DNA from: Flavivirga amylovorans
Lineage (GTDB): Bacteria; Bacteroidota; Bacteroidia; Flavobacteriales; Flavobacteriaceae
Reading direction: 5' to 3'
Length of the DNA stretch: 64,000 nucleotides
Assembly (NCBI RefSeq): GCF_030540875.1
Contig: NZ_JAUOEM010000005.1
Location: 186,001-250,000, forward strand
The stretch's first letter is position 1; the number at the start of each line of letters is the position of its first letter. This document shows, piece after piece, positions 44,394-54,124 of the stretch. The translations under genes were made by a program, and so were the position numbers. Under the pieces are notes generated by a model. That model did no database searches. It was not told the origin of the DNA and saw only the letters and a program-made list of their open reading frames with translations.

Positions 44394-45536
44394 ATGAATA
44401 ATGTATATTTTGATAATGCTGCGACGACTCCAATGAGAGACGAGGTTATAGCGTCTATGACAGAAGTTATGAGGAAAAATTACGGAAATGCTTCATCGTC
44501 GCATAGTTTTGGAAGATCTTCAAAATCATTAATAGAACAGTCTAGAAAAACGATTGCTCAATATTTAAATGTGTCTGCAGGGGAAATTGTATTTACTTCT
44601 GGAGGTACAGAAGCTGATAACTTCGTTTTGCAAAGTGCTGTTAAAGATTTAGGTGTTAAACATATTGTTACTTCAAAAATTGAACATCATGCCGTTTTGC
44701 ATACTATTGATCAGATTGAAAAAGAGTACAATATAACTGTTAGTTATGTTGATGTTGAAGCTAATGGAGACATTGATTATAAGCACTTGGAAACATTATT
44801 GCAGACAGAAAAAAAGACACTTGTAAGTTTAATGCTCATAAATAACGAAATAGGTAATATTTTAGATATTGAGCATGTTACTAATTTATGTAAAGCTAAT
44901 AATGCATTATTTCATAGTGATGCTGTGCAATCTATAGGGCATTATGAAATGGATTTACAAGCGTTACAAATTGATTTTTTAGCAGCGAGTGCGCATAAAT
45001 TTCACGGACCAAAAGGTGTTGGGTTTGCTTTTGTTAGAAAAAATTCAGGTTTGCAGCCATTAATTTTAGGTGGCGAGCAGGAGCGAGGACTTAGAGCGGG
45101 TACTGAAAGTGTGCATAATATTATTGGTATGGAAGTAGCGTTAAAAAGTGCCTACGCTAATATGAATAAAGAAACTGATTTTATTAAGAAATTAAAAGAC
45201 TATTTTATTGATAAGATCGTCAAAGAAATCCCTGAAGTAACATGTAACGGTGAGTCTGGTAATTTAGATAAAAGTACTTATACGCTTGTTAATATTTGCT
45301 TACCAATACCTCCTAAAAAGGCAGCTATGTTATTATTTCAATTAGATTTAAAAGGAATAGCATGTTCTAAAGGGAGTGCTTGCCAAAGTGGGAGTTCTCA
45401 AAATTCGCATGTTTTGACCGAAATTTTGAATGATACCGATTTGCAGAAACCTTCAATTCGTTTTTCATTTAGTATATACAATACTAAGGAGGAAGTAGAT
45501 TATGTTATTGATGTTTTAAAAGCCTTTATGGAATAA
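44394..45536 (+). CDS. Cysteine desulfurase family protein (NifS/IscS-like)
   Basis: A 380-residue fold-type I PLP enzyme. It begins MNNVYFDNAATTPMRDEV, has EIVFTSGGTEADNFVLQ, the PLP lysine in AASAHKFHGPKGVGF (about residue 202), and the catalytic-cysteine loop GIACSKGSACQSGSSQNSH (about 325-335). These match the IscS/NifS group I desulfurases. It would release sulfur from cysteine for iron-sulfur clusters or thiolated tRNA. No scaffold or SUF genes lie nearby. Confidence 0.9.
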   Translation: MNNVYFDNAATTPMRDEVIASMTEVMRKNYGNASSSHSFGRSSKSLIEQSRKTIAQYLNVSAGEIVFTSGGTEADNFVLQSAVKDLGVKHIVTSKIEHHAVLHTIDQIEKEYNITVSYVDVEANGDIDYKHLETLLQTEKKTLVSLMLINNEIGNILDIEHVTNLCKANNALFHSDAVQSIGHYEMDLQALQIDFLAASAHKFHGPKGVGFAFVRKNSGLQPLILGGEQERGLRAGTESVHNIIGMEVALKSAYANMNKETDFIKKLKDYFIDKIVKEIPEVTCNGESGNLDKSTYTLVNICLPIPPKKAAMLLFQLDLKGIACSKGSACQSGSSQNSHVLTEILNDTDLQKPSIRFSFSIYNTKEEVDYVIDVLKAFME

Positions 45537-45540
45537 CTTT

Positions 45541-48003
45541 TTAAAATTTCATAGTCGTTCTTACATTAAAAACTCGTGGTGTTAAATAATTAGGAATAGC
45601 ATATTGACGCTTGCTAAATGCATCTCTTACCCAAGTATTCGTAATAGAGTTTTGAACATCAAACATATTGTAAATTTCAAATCCGAAGGAAAGTTCTTTA
45701 AAAGGTTTTTTCCAACCACGTTTAAATTGTTTCTTTTGGTCAACAAGTACGAATTGTAGACCTAGATCGGCACGTTTGTAATCTGGTAATCTGTTTTGAA
45801 ATTCGTAAGGATCTGCATAGCTAGGAGATCCTCCTGGTAATCCTGTATTATAAACCAAATTCAAATACATTTTCATATTTGGTACATTTGGTACATAATC
45901 TTGAAATAGTGCAGCAAATTTTAAACGTTGATCTGTTGGTCTGGATATATAACCTCTATTATTTATATTTTCTTCGGTTTTTAAATATCCAAAGCTAAAC
46001 CACGATTCGGTTCCTGGAACAAATTCACCATTTAACCTCATATCTAATCCATATGCGTAGGCTTTGGCATTATTATTAGCTCTATAGCGAATACGTACAT
46101 TTTCTAAAGTATACGGATTTACATCGGTTAAGTTTTTATAATAAACTTCTGTAGTTAGTTTAAAAGGTCTATTCCACATTTTAAAGCTATAGTCGTTACC
46201 TAATACTAAGTGCAGTGACTGTTGCGCTTTTACATTAGGTTGTACAACACCATTTGCATCTCGAAGCTCTCTATAAAAAGGCGGCTGATAGTACAAACCA
46301 GTAGCAACTCTAAAAAGCATGTCCTTTTTCCAGGAAGGTTTTATGGCAAATTGGGCTCTAGGGCTAAATACTGTTTGATTTGATGATGAAATCCCATCTC
46401 CTTTAACGCTCCAATTATGCACTCTAATTCCTGCATTATACCAAACATCGCTTGTTCCTATTTTTGAACGTTTGCTCCATTGTGCATAAGCCTGTAATCT
46501 ATTTATTTGTGTATTATTAGTAGCTCTTACATTTTGGAATGCTTCTATAGGACCATTATAAGGTATATATGGTTGTTCGTTTATAGGCGTTGTTCTTGGT
46601 GGTCTAATTGAGAAGCCTGCAGAATCAATAACTTCCCATTCAATTAACCGATCTCGAATATCCTCATTGGTGTATTTTACAGACCATTCTATTCTATTAT
46701 CATTAATATTAAAATCACCTTTATGCTCAATATTAGTTATTAGAGCATCTAAATCATTTCGTCCATGGTTTAGCTGGCTACCAATACCTTGACTGAATTC
46801 GACATCTCCTAAATTTTCATCACCAATATTTGTATTAACTTCTCCTAATCTGTATTGTGCAAAAATATCGAAATACTCTTCTTCAGTGGTATGATAAGTA
46901 GATGTAATGAGTTTAAGCGTTAGATTGTCATTTGCAAAATAAGTACCTTTTAAAGCCCCAAAATAAGTTTGGTAACGATCTTTTTCTTGGCCTTCATAGA
47001 AAACTATCAATGCAATAGGGTCACTTAATGTACCAAAATTAGTTTGCCTTGTTAGGGGTTCGTAATCGTATTTGTTTATTGAGGCGTTTCCTAAGAAACT
47101 TACATGGAATTTATTAGAAAATTTATAGGTGAGGAATGTTTGGGCATCAGCAAATGTAGGTCTAAAGTTAGTTTCGGTTTCTTTCGCATTTACTAGTAGA
47201 CTATTATCGCGATAACGGATACCAGTAATAGAAGTGAACTTTGAATCTTTGCTTATATTTTCAACAGAAAGACTTCCCCCTAATAAACTTAAATCAGCAT
47301 TTACTTCAAATTGATATGGTGTTTTGTATGTTATATCAAGAACAGAGGAGAGTTTATCTCCATATTTAGCTTGAAACCCACCAGCAGAAAAATCGACATT
47401 TTGTACTAAATTTGTATTTACAAAACTTAAGCCTTCTTGTTGTCCAGAGCGTACTAAAAATGGACGATAAACTTCTATGCCATTAACATACACTAGGTTT
47501 TCATCATAATTACCACCTCGTACCGAATATTGTGTACTTAATTCATTGTTATTACTTACACCTGGTAGTGTTAATAATAAATTTTCTACCCCAGCATTGG
47601 CGCCAGGTATTTTTCTTATAGCTTCTGGTTTTAAGGTAATTATACCTTCAACTTCTTTACGCCTGTTGTTAGTAACAACTACAGTCGCTATTTGCTCAAC
47701 AGAGCTACTCATTACCGGATTGAATTCGTATTCTTCACCACTTTTTAAATTGAATGTACTTACGATTTTTTTATGAGAAAGGTGTGTGAACTCAACAATA
47801 GCATCTTGATTAGCATTAATTTTTAAAATAAAAAAACCATTTGAGTTTGTAACAGTTCCACTAGTCCCTGTTTTTATATTTACTTTTTCAATAGGTTGGT
47901 TGTTTTCATCTAATACAATCCCTTTAATTGTAGCTGTTTGTGAATAACCAATAATAATTATGAAAAAAAATATAAAAGAAATTAATAGTTGTTTTGTTTT
48001 CAA
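45541..48003 (-). CDS. TonB-dependent outer-membrane receptor
   Basis: An 820-residue protein. The signal peptide (about 1-21) is followed by an N-terminal carboxypeptidase-regulatory-like beta-sandwich (about 22-105, GIVLDENNQPIEKVNIKTGT). The plug domain (about 120-225) contains GVENLLLTLPGVSNNNELST and QYSVRGGNYDENLVYVNGIE. The rest is the beta-barrel, ending in FNVRTTMKF with a terminal aromatic residue. It imports large substrates energised by TonB. The substrate is unknown because no SusD-like or siderophore gene is adjacent. It lies 12 bp after the M23 peptidase gene on the same strand. Confidence 0.9.
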   Translation of the reverse strand: MKTKQLLISFIFFFIIIIGYSQTATIKGIVLDENNQPIEKVNIKTGTSGTVTNSNGFFILKINANQDAIVEFTHLSHKKIVSTFNLKSGEEYEFNPVMSSSVEQIATVVVTNNRRKEVEGIITLKPEAIRKIPGANAGVENLLLTLPGVSNNNELSTQYSVRGGNYDENLVYVNGIEVYRPFLVRSGQQEGLSFVNTNLVQNVDFSAGGFQAKYGDKLSSVLDITYKTPYQFEVNADLSLLGGSLSVENISKDSKFTSITGIRYRDNSLLVNAKETETNFRPTFADAQTFLTYKFSNKFHVSFLGNASINKYDYEPLTRQTNFGTLSDPIALIVFYEGQEKDRYQTYFGALKGTYFANDNLTLKLITSTYHTTEEEYFDIFAQYRLGEVNTNIGDENLGDVEFSQGIGSQLNHGRNDLDALITNIEHKGDFNINDNRIEWSVKYTNEDIRDRLIEWEVIDSAGFSIRPPRTTPINEQPYIPYNGPIEAFQNVRATNNTQINRLQAYAQWSKRSKIGTSDVWYNAGIRVHNWSVKGDGISSSNQTVFSPRAQFAIKPSWKKDMLFRVATGLYYQPPFYRELRDANGVVQPNVKAQQSLHLVLGNDYSFKMWNRPFKLTTEVYYKNLTDVNPYTLENVRIRYRANNNAKAYAYGLDMRLNGEFVPGTESWFSFGYLKTEENINNRGYISRPTDQRLKFAALFQDYVPNVPNMKMYLNLVYNTGLPGGSPSYADPYEFQNRLPDYKRADLGLQFVLVDQKKQFKRGWKKPFKELSFGFEIYNMFDVQNSITNTWVRDAFSKRQYAIPNYLTPRVFNVRTTMKF

Positions 48004-48015
48004 AAGCGTGTAAAT

Positions 48016-49701
48016 TTATTTTCGGTAAAATAACGTTTCAAAAGTAGAATTATTTCCTACATTATCGGTTATTATTACCTTTAAATTATTCTTTGTATCT
48101 GTAATGATTCCATCGTTAAAATCATGTGTAAGTGTTTTTGTTTTATAATCGTATTCCATTAAAATCCACTTACCATTTACTGTAGCCCTATATTTAGAAA
48201 TTCCAGAAAGTTCATCTTCAATTTTAATTTTTAAATAACGGTATTTACTTAACCACTGTCCACCTTTAAAATTAATAGGTGTAATTTTAGGTTTTATAGT
48301 ATCTGTGGCTAAGGTAAAAGTACCTAGTGTTTTTGTTGTTGCTATTAAAAGGTCCCCTTTTCTTTTTGTTGATGTATAATAAGGTTGTTTTTTTCGTCCC
48401 AATAAACGAGCTATATATAGTTTTGATTTATCTTCACGATTGTATGAACTTACATCGTATGTTATATTGAAATTTTTCTTAGCAGCAATCACGTTTTTGT
48501 GTAAAGTAAGTGTGTCGTTTTTTACTTGAAAGTCTATATAAAAATCATCATAAAATGTATCCTTGTAAAAATCAACAGAAACGTGTCCTTCTTTTAAATT
48601 GGTAGCTTTATTAGCTTTTATGTAATATGGAGTCGTTTCCTTTTTTTGTGGCGTGGAAATACTGTCTTTAGAACCTTTAATATGTATAGTAACCCATGAT
48701 TCGTTGCTTTTAAAATCGGCGACTCTAATTTTATAAACTGAATATGTACTATCTTCTATAGTTACGCAACCGTCGTTTATAATAGATTTATATAAACTCA
48801 ACAGGTTGTCTTTTTTGAATAGCTTTTGAATACGCTTTTTTTTTGTAGCGTAATGTTCATAATCGATAAGCTGATTGATGTGTTTCGTTTCACTAAAAGA
48901 AAACCTTCTAAAATCTAATTCAAAATTTCTTCTACCATTTAAAAAAGTTTGAATGTTATAAACACCGTTAGAATTAGCTGCTAAATCCTGTCGATCTATA
49001 GTTTCAATACCAAAACCAATGTTTCCATAGGCTTCAATACTTTTTATAGTATAATCCCCGTTTTTTAGAGGAATTAAGCGCAGTTTTTGTTTGGTATTGG
49101 ATTTGTTTACAGACGAATTTTCATCTAAAGGGTAGGCGTAGATTGATTTTATTATAGGGTTTGTTGAGTCCTTTATATCCATACCAAAAAGCATTGGATT
49201 TATAGGACGTTCTTTTTTATCCCTAATTTCATAATGCAAATGAGGGCCACCGGAACCTCCCGAATTCCCACTATAACCTATAATACTGTTCTTAGTTATT
49301 GGTAAAACTTCTGCACTAGGAAATAATTCAACCACATACGACTCTTTTTCATATTGATGCTTTTTAATATATGCTTCAATCTCTGGAGCAAATTTTTGTA
49401 AATGTGCATATACTGTTGTGTAGCCATTTGGGTGGGTTATGTACAACGCTTTTCCATAGCCATAATGAGAAACTTTTATTCGACTTACAAATCCATTAGC
49501 AGATGCTTTTACTTTTAATCCTGTGCGTTGCTGTGTTTTTATATCTAAACCCGAATGGAAATGGTTAGAGCGTAATTCTGCAAATGTCCCCGACAGTATT
49601 AACGGAATTTCCAAAGGACTATCAAAATAGTCTTGAGGATACTTGTTTTGTGCATTTAAAAAAAATGAGGATATAAATAAAAGAAACAGTATGAATCGCA
49701 T
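48016..49701 (-). CDS. M23 family metallopeptidase
   Basis: A 561-residue exported protein. The signal peptide (about 1-17, ending FFLNAQ) precedes an LytM/M23 peptidase domain (about 40-175) with NHFHSGLDIKT (zinc His49 and Asp53) and GGPHLHYEIRD (third His). A long C-terminal beta-rich region (about 180-560) follows, ending in a segment about disordered loop and sheet content. M23 enzymes cleave peptidoglycan cross-links or pentaglycine, and in flavobacteria many are envelope-modifying. It is the first gene of the pair with the TonB receptor. Confidence 0.87.
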   Translation of the reverse strand: MRFILFLLFISSFFLNAQNKYPQDYFDSPLEIPLILSGTFAELRSNHFHSGLDIKTQQRTGLKVKASANGFVSRIKVSHYGYGKALYITHPNGYTTVYAHLQKFAPEIEAYIKKHQYEKESYVVELFPSAEVLPITKNSIIGYSGNSGGSGGPHLHYEIRDKKERPINPMLFGMDIKDSTNPIIKSIYAYPLDENSSVNKSNTKQKLRLIPLKNGDYTIKSIEAYGNIGFGIETIDRQDLAANSNGVYNIQTFLNGRRNFELDFRRFSFSETKHINQLIDYEHYATKKKRIQKLFKKDNLLSLYKSIINDGCVTIEDSTYSVYKIRVADFKSNESWVTIHIKGSKDSISTPQKKETTPYYIKANKATNLKEGHVSVDFYKDTFYDDFYIDFQVKNDTLTLHKNVIAAKKNFNITYDVSSYNREDKSKLYIARLLGRKKQPYYTSTKRKGDLLIATTKTLGTFTLATDTIKPKITPINFKGGQWLSKYRYLKIKIEDELSGISKYRATVNGKWILMEYDYKTKTLTHDFNDGIITDTKNNLKVIITDNVGNNSTFETLFYRK

Positions 49702-49835
49702 ATAAAAGTATTATGGCTAAAATATTAATTTGAAATGGATATGCAAAGAATAAAACAATAATCGCACCATAAGTTATAACCATAGTTCTGATTATGAGGG
49801 ATATTCATGGATTTTGAAATTTTATGAAAAAACAA

Positions 49836-49866
49836 TTGTAATTTATAGACAGGTATGTTAACTTTG
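49836..49866 (+). promoter_or_regulatory. Promoter of the zapB-like/zapA operon
   Basis: TTG at 49836-49838 is followed after exactly 20 bp by TAACTTTG at 49859-49866, a full match to the Bacteroidota TTG-N19-21-TAnnTTTG consensus. The first start codon is 24 bp downstream. It is the clearest promoter in the window. Confidence 0.75.
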
Positions 49867-49890
49867 TGTTATAAGTATTGAAATTTGTAA

Positions 49891-50181
49891 ATGGGTAATA
49901 TTGAAGATATTGTAGATTCTTTAGAAAACAAAATTAGTAAAGTATTACACAAATTAGAGCTTTTAAAACTTGCTAATTCCAAATTAAACGAAGAATTAGA
50001 AGTTTCGAAAAAAGAAATTCAGAACCAAAAGTTGCATATTGCAAGTTGGGAAGAAAAATACGAGGCTTTAAAAATGGCAAATACAATGCTTGGTAGTGAC
50101 GATAATAAAAGAGAAACTAAGCTTAAAATAAACGCATTAATAAGAGATATTGATCATTGTATTGCTCAACTCTCAGATTAA
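49891..50181 (+). CDS. Small coiled-coil protein, ZapB-like
   Basis: A 96-residue, largely helical protein (EDIVDSLENKISKVLHKLEL, then a Lys/Glu-rich heptad pattern to about residue 75). A C-terminal amphipathic segment, KLKINALIRDIDHCIAQL, follows. It has no membrane segment. It lies 15 bp upstream of zapA, where flavobacteria commonly encode such a protein. A cell-division role as a ZapA partner is inferred from position and coiled-coil character. Confidence 0.72.
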   Translation: MGNIEDIVDSLENKISKVLHKLELLKLANSKLNEELEVSKKEIQNQKLHIASWEEKYEALKMANTMLGSDDNKRETKLKINALIRDIDHCIAQLSD

Positions 50182-50196
50182 TGCAACATAAATTCA

Positions 50197-50490
50197 ATGT
50201 CAGAAAAGCTTAAAATAAAGCTATCTATAGCAAACAGAGTATATCCTTTAACTATTGAATCAAATCAAGAAGAGGGATTGCGTAAAGCAGCTAAGAACAT
50301 TGAAGCGATGATAAAACAATTTGAGCAAAGTTATTCTGTTAGAGATAAACAAGATGTATTAGCCATGTGTGCTTTACAATTTGCATCTCAAGTAGAACAG
50401 GATTCAATTAATAAAGATAATGTAAATGAGCATGTAGAGGGAAAGCTAAATGCGCTTAATGATTTATTACATTCTTATTTGGTCTCTTAA
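50197..50490 (+). CDS. zapA: Cell division protein ZapA
   Basis: A 97-residue protein matching ZapA: an N-terminal beta part (KLKIKLSIANRVYPLTIESN, EEGLRKAAKNIEAMIKQFEQ) and a long helix (QDVLAMCALQFASQVEQ) that forms the dimer/tetramer coiled coil. ZapA binds and bundles FtsZ at the division site. It is followed directly by the 6S RNA gene and rny. In E. coli zapA also lies next to 6S RNA. Confidence 0.9.
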   Translation: MSEKLKIKLSIANRVYPLTIESNQEEGLRKAAKNIEAMIKQFEQSYSVRDKQDVLAMCALQFASQVEQDSINKDNVNEHVEGKLNALNDLLHSYLVS

Positions 50491-50519
50491 CGTTCTTTTA
50501 AATAAACTAAAAAGTTACT

Positions 50520-50708
50520 GCCTACATTGGTTATTTTTTTTGATAAACTCAACGTTAATTCTTTAAAAAGGGTGAGTTTAAGTTGTAAAAGCATGCTGCT
50601 AGTACTAAATTTATTTTAGTAACTCGAGCAGACCCTTGATCAGCTTGTTAGCCCTAAACTTGTTTTTAAGGAGTTTATACAAAACTTTATACTGGTGTAG
50701 GCTTTTTT
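50520..50708 (+). ncRNA. ssrS: 6S RNA
   Basis: A region of about 190 nt between zapA and rny is closed by a 12-bp stem, GCCTACATTGGT (50520-50531) against ACTGGTGTAGGC (50691-50702), including three G-U pairs. A T-run follows (50703-50708). Inner hairpins include AAACTCA/TGAGTTT and CTGCT/AGCAG on either side of a large central bulge, as in 6S RNAs. Length, central open region and position downstream of zapA all fit. 6S RNA binds RNA polymerase holoenzyme and is abundant in stationary phase. Exact ends are estimated. Confidence 0.8.
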
Positions 50709-50732
50709 ATATATACAAACTAACTAAATACG

Positions 50733-52307
50733 ATGGACAACTCAATTATATATGCAGTAGGTGGCGTTATTCTAGGACTCATAATAGGTTTTATAATAAC
50801 AAAGAGGGTGGAAAAGAATAATGCTTCTAAACTTATAAAAGAAGCAAAGAAAAATGCTGATTTACTACTCAAAGAAGCTAGAAGTGAAGGAGAAAGGCTT
50901 AAAAAAGATAAAATTCTTCAAGCCAAAGAAAAATTTATAGAACTTAAATCTGAACACGAAAAAGTCATTTTATCTAGAGATAAGAAAATGGCTGAAGCAG
51001 AAAAGCGCACACGTGATAAAGAGTCACAAATATCTAATGAGCTTTCAAAAGGAAAAAAACTTAATGAAAACTTAGAAAGAAAAACAAAAGATTATAATCA
51101 CAGACTTGACGTTCTTGAGAAAAAACAAGAAGAACTTGATAAACTTCATAAAAATCAAGTACAGCAATTAGAAGTTATTTCAAGCCTCTCTGCAGAAGAA
51201 GCTAAAGAACAATTAGTAGAATCTTTAAAAGGTGAAGCTAAAAATGATGCCATGGCTTATATTCAAAGTTCTTTAGAAGAAGCTAAGTTAACTGCAGAAC
51301 AAGAAGCTAAAAAAGTTATTATAAATACAATACAACGTATAGGAACAGAAGAAGCCGTAGATAACTGTGTGTCTGTATTCAACATAGAGTCGGATGATGT
51401 TAAAGGGCGTATTATTGGTAGAGAAGGTAGAAATATTCGAGCTATTGAAGCAGCAACGGGAGTTGAGATTATAGTTGATGATACCCCAGAGGCTATTATA
51501 TTATCTTGTTTTGATTCAGTAAGAAGAGAAATTGCGCGTTTGTCATTACATAAATTAGTTACTGATGGAAGAATACACCCAGCACGTATTGAAGAGATTG
51601 TAAAGAAAACTCAAAAACAAATTGAACAAGAAATCATTGAAGTAGGTAAGCGTACTGTTATTGATCTTGGAATACATAATTTAAATCCTGAGCTTATTAA
51701 AATGGTAGGACGTATGAAGTATCGTTCTTCTTATGGACAAAACTTATTACAGCACTCGCGTGAAGTTGCTAAACTTTGTGGCGTTATGGCGGCTGAATTA
51801 GGTCTTAATCCTAAATTAGCAAAACGAGCCGGATTATTACATGATATAGGAAAAGTGCCGGATGCGGAAGCTGATATGGAAACACCACACGCTATTCTTG
51901 GGATGCAATGGGCTGAGAAATTTGGAGAAAAAGCAGATGTTTGTAATGCTATTGGTGCTCACCACGATGAAATCGAAATGAAATCATTATTAGCGCCAAT
52001 TATACAAGTTTGTGATGCGATTTCTGGAGCACGTCCAGGAGCACGTCGTCAAGTTCTTGATAGTTATATTCAACGTTTAAAAGATTTAGAAGACATTGCT
52101 TTTGGTTTTACTGGTGTTAAGAAGGCTTACGCTATTCAAGCAGGTAGAGAGCTTAGAGTTATTGTTGAAAGTGAAAAGGTAGATGATCAAAAAGCAGCAG
52201 ATTTATCATTCAGTATATCTCAAAAAGTACAAACTGATATGACCTATCCTGGCCAAGTTAAAGTAACTGTAATTAGAGAAACAAGAGCTGTTAATATCGC
52301 TAAGTAG
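50733..52307 (+). CDS. rny: Ribonuclease Y
   Basis: A 524-residue membrane-anchored endoribonuclease. It has an N-terminal membrane helix (about 3-22), a long charged coiled coil (about 30-190), a KH domain (about 215-270, [20 protein letters not shown]) and an HD domain (about 335-430). The HD domain has [15 protein letters not shown] and [12 protein letters not shown] with metal-binding His and Asp. Length and order match RNase Y, which starts mRNA turnover at the membrane. It is followed by a short hairpin 3 nt after the stop, then a terminator. Confidence 0.95.
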   Translation: MDNSIIYAVGGVILGLIIGFIITKRVEKNNASKLIKEAKKNADLLLKEARSEGERLKKDKILQAKEKFIELKSEHEKVILSRDKKMAEAEKRTRDKESQISNELSKGKKLNENLERKTKDYNHRLDVLEKKQEELDKLHKNQVQQLEVISSLSAEEAKEQLVESLKGEAKNDAMAYIQSSLEEAKLTAEQEAKKVIINTIQRIGTEEAVDNCVSVFNIESDDVKGRIIGREGRNIRAIEAATGVEIIVDDTPEAIILSCFDSVRREIARLSLHKLVTDGRIHPARIEEIVKKTQKQIEQEIIEVGKRTVIDLGIHNLNPELIKMVGRMKYRSSYGQNLLQHSREVAKLCGVMAAELGLNPKLAKRAGLLHDIGKVPDAEADMETPHAILGMQWAEKFGEKADVCNAIGAHHDEIEMKSLLAPIIQVCDAISGARPGARRQVLDSYIQRLKDLEDIAFGFTGVKKAYAIQAGRELRVIVESEKVDDQKAADLSFSISQKVQTDMTYPGQVKVTVIRETRAVNIAK

Positions 52308-52310
52308 TGA

Positions 52311-52330
52311 ATTCCTGCGAAAGCAGGAAT
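52311..52330 (+). repeat. Post-stop hairpin repeat, copy 2
   Basis: ATTCCTGC-GAAA-GCAGGAAT forms a perfect 8-bp stem beginning exactly 3 nt after the rny stop and followed by CTCAT. It matches the hairpin at 30119-30138 in length, position and flanks, with paired substitutions. It is not followed by a T-run. Confidence 0.75.
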
Positions 52331-52363
52331 CTCATAAATCAAAATATAATATTATAATAATTT

Positions 52364-52389
52364 AAAATCCAGCGTAAGCTGGATTTTTT
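52364..52389. terminator. Terminator between rny and xerD
   Basis: AAAATCCAGC-GTAA-GCTGGATTTT is a perfect 10-bp stem followed by further T. It ends rny and can act for the convergent xerD gene as well. Confidence 0.9.
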
Positions 52390-52411
52390 AATTTTGCTAA
52401 TACCAAACACC

Positions 52412-53308
52412 TTATTTCCTTGGATGATATTTTTCAACTACTTTAGTTAAGTGACTTTTATCTAAGTGCACATAAATTTCAGTTGTGGTAATACTTTCAT
52501 GGCCAAGCATTAATTGTATAGATCTAAGATCTGCATCATTTTGTAATAAATGAGTAGCAAACGAATGTCTAAAAGTATGAGGAGAAATACTTTTTTTTAG
52601 TCCAATTTTTTCGGCTAATTGTTTAATAATAGTAAAAACCATAGCCCTGGTAAGTTGTTTACCTCTCCTGTTTAAGAAGAGTGTATCTTCAAAACCTGCT
52701 TGTATATTTAAATGATTCCGAATTTCTTTTCTATAAATATTAATATATTTTTGAGTGACATCTATAATGGGTACAAAGCGTTGTTTGTCACCTTTACCAG
52801 TAACCTTTATAAAACCTTCATCAAAAAACAGATCAGAGATCTTAAGATTAATGAGTTCGCTAACTCGTAACCCGCAACCATAAAGTGTTTCTAACATGGC
52901 ACGATTACGTTCTCCTTCAGGTTTACTTAAATCTATAGCGTTTATAATAGTATCGATTTCGTCCTCACTTAGTGTATCAGGTAATTTTCTGCCAATTTTT
53001 GGAGATTCAATAAGTTCTAGAGGGTTTGTAGTTCTATAATCTTCAAATATTAAATAACTAAAAAAGCTACGCAAACCAGAAATTAAACGCGATTGTGAAC
53101 GTGCATTTAGATCTTTGGCTACTTCATATATAAAGCCTTGAACGATTTCTTTTGTTATCGTTATCGGTGATTCATTTATAGTATGATTCTCTATATAATT
53201 AATTAATTTTTCGACATCGCGAGCGTAGTTTTCGATGGAGTTTTGAGATAGGCCTCGCTCAATCTTTAGATATAATTTATAATCTTTAAGTGCGTGCTCC
53301 CATTTCAT
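52412..53308 (-). CDS. xerD: Site-specific tyrosine recombinase XerD
   Basis: A 298-residue tyrosine recombinase with the core-binding domain at about 1-95 and the catalytic domain at about 105-298. The catalytic set is complete: Arg148 (GCGLRVSELINL), Lys172, His244 and Arg247 (SPHTFRHSFATH), His270 (LMLGHESITTTE) and Tyr279. The protein is full length. It resolves chromosome dimers at dif with XerC. XerD is preferred to XerC on overall resemblance and on being divergent from aroQ, a common flavobacterial neighbourhood, with a porin-like gene intervening here. Confidence 0.9.
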   Translation of the reverse strand: MKWEHALKDYKLYLKIERGLSQNSIENYARDVEKLINYIENHTINESPITITKEIVQGFIYEVAKDLNARSQSRLISGLRSFFSYLIFEDYRTTNPLELIESPKIGRKLPDTLSEDEIDTIINAIDLSKPEGERNRAMLETLYGCGLRVSELINLKISDLFFDEGFIKVTGKGDKQRFVPIIDVTQKYINIYRKEIRNHLNIQAGFEDTLFLNRRGKQLTRAMVFTIIKQLAEKIGLKKSISPHTFRHSFATHLLQNDADLRSIQLMLGHESITTTEIYVHLDKSHLTKVVEKYHPRK

Positions 53309-53532
53309 ATTTTGTAAAAATAATGATATTTCCTTTTGTAAAAAAACCGATTAAAAACCCATTTGTTCGCCTAAATACGATATTTTTCTTGATTCCTTTT
53401 TATTATTAAAGAAAAACATTTTTATTGTAAAAATGTTATTAAGATAAATATAAATAGCTGATTTTTTTTATTAGCTAAAAAACTTTAAGATCGTTTTATT
53501 CGTATTTAAAGTGAACTAAACCAAAATCTATT

Positions 53533-54063
53533 ATGAAAAAGAGATTATTATGTATTGTTATTTCAGTATTTGGATTACTAAACACAAATGCTCAAGAAAT
53601 TAAGTATGGAGCTAAAGCAGGTGTAGGTTTCTCATCAGTAAAAGTGAAAAACCAAGTATTTAATATCACAAATAATGACACTGGATTTTATGTAGGTGGT
53701 TTTGCTGAAATAAGAGTTTTTGATGCTTTCACTTTTAAACCAGAACTACTTTATATTGCCGTAGAAGATTTAAACCAAATAAGCTTGCCTCTTATGGTCA
53801 AATATGAAGTGTCTGAAGAGTTCGATGTGCTTGCTGGACCAAGTTTTGGACTTTTACTTGATGTTAATGATGGATTTAACTCCTTTAATTATGGAATTGA
53901 AATAGGTGCTGCTTATAATATTTTTATTAGTAGATTTATAGATGGTCTATTTGTAGAAGCCAGATATAATTTTGGTCTAGCTAATTTGATTGAAGATGCG
54001 CCTGACGGAATTACTAGAAAGTTAAGTGGTCTTTTTGTTGGTTTAGGATATAGATTTAAGTAA
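53533..54063 (+). CDS. Porin family outer-membrane beta-barrel protein
   Basis: A 176-residue protein with a signal peptide (about 1-20, ending LNTNAQ) and beta-hairpins of a small eight-stranded barrel (KYGAKAGVGFSSVKVK, NDTGFYVGGFAEIRVF, SFGLLLDVNDGFNSF). It ends LFVGLGYRFK with the usual terminal aromatic plus basic residue. It resembles the outer-membrane protein beta-barrel family (OmpX/porin-like) of Bacteroidota. No function is specified. It precedes aroQ by 61 bp on the same strand. Confidence 0.82.
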   Translation: MKKRLLCIVISVFGLLNTNAQEIKYGAKAGVGFSSVKVKNQVFNITNNDTGFYVGGFAEIRVFDAFTFKPELLYIAVEDLNQISLPLMVKYEVSEEFDVLAGPSFGLLLDVNDGFNSFNYGIEIGAAYNIFISRFIDGLFVEARYNFGLANLIEDAPDGITRKLSGLFVGLGYRFK

Positions 54064-54124
54064 AATTAAACGATAAGTTGTTTAAAAGAATAAAATATGC
54101 CTGTTTTTTTAATATTTTTACTTC

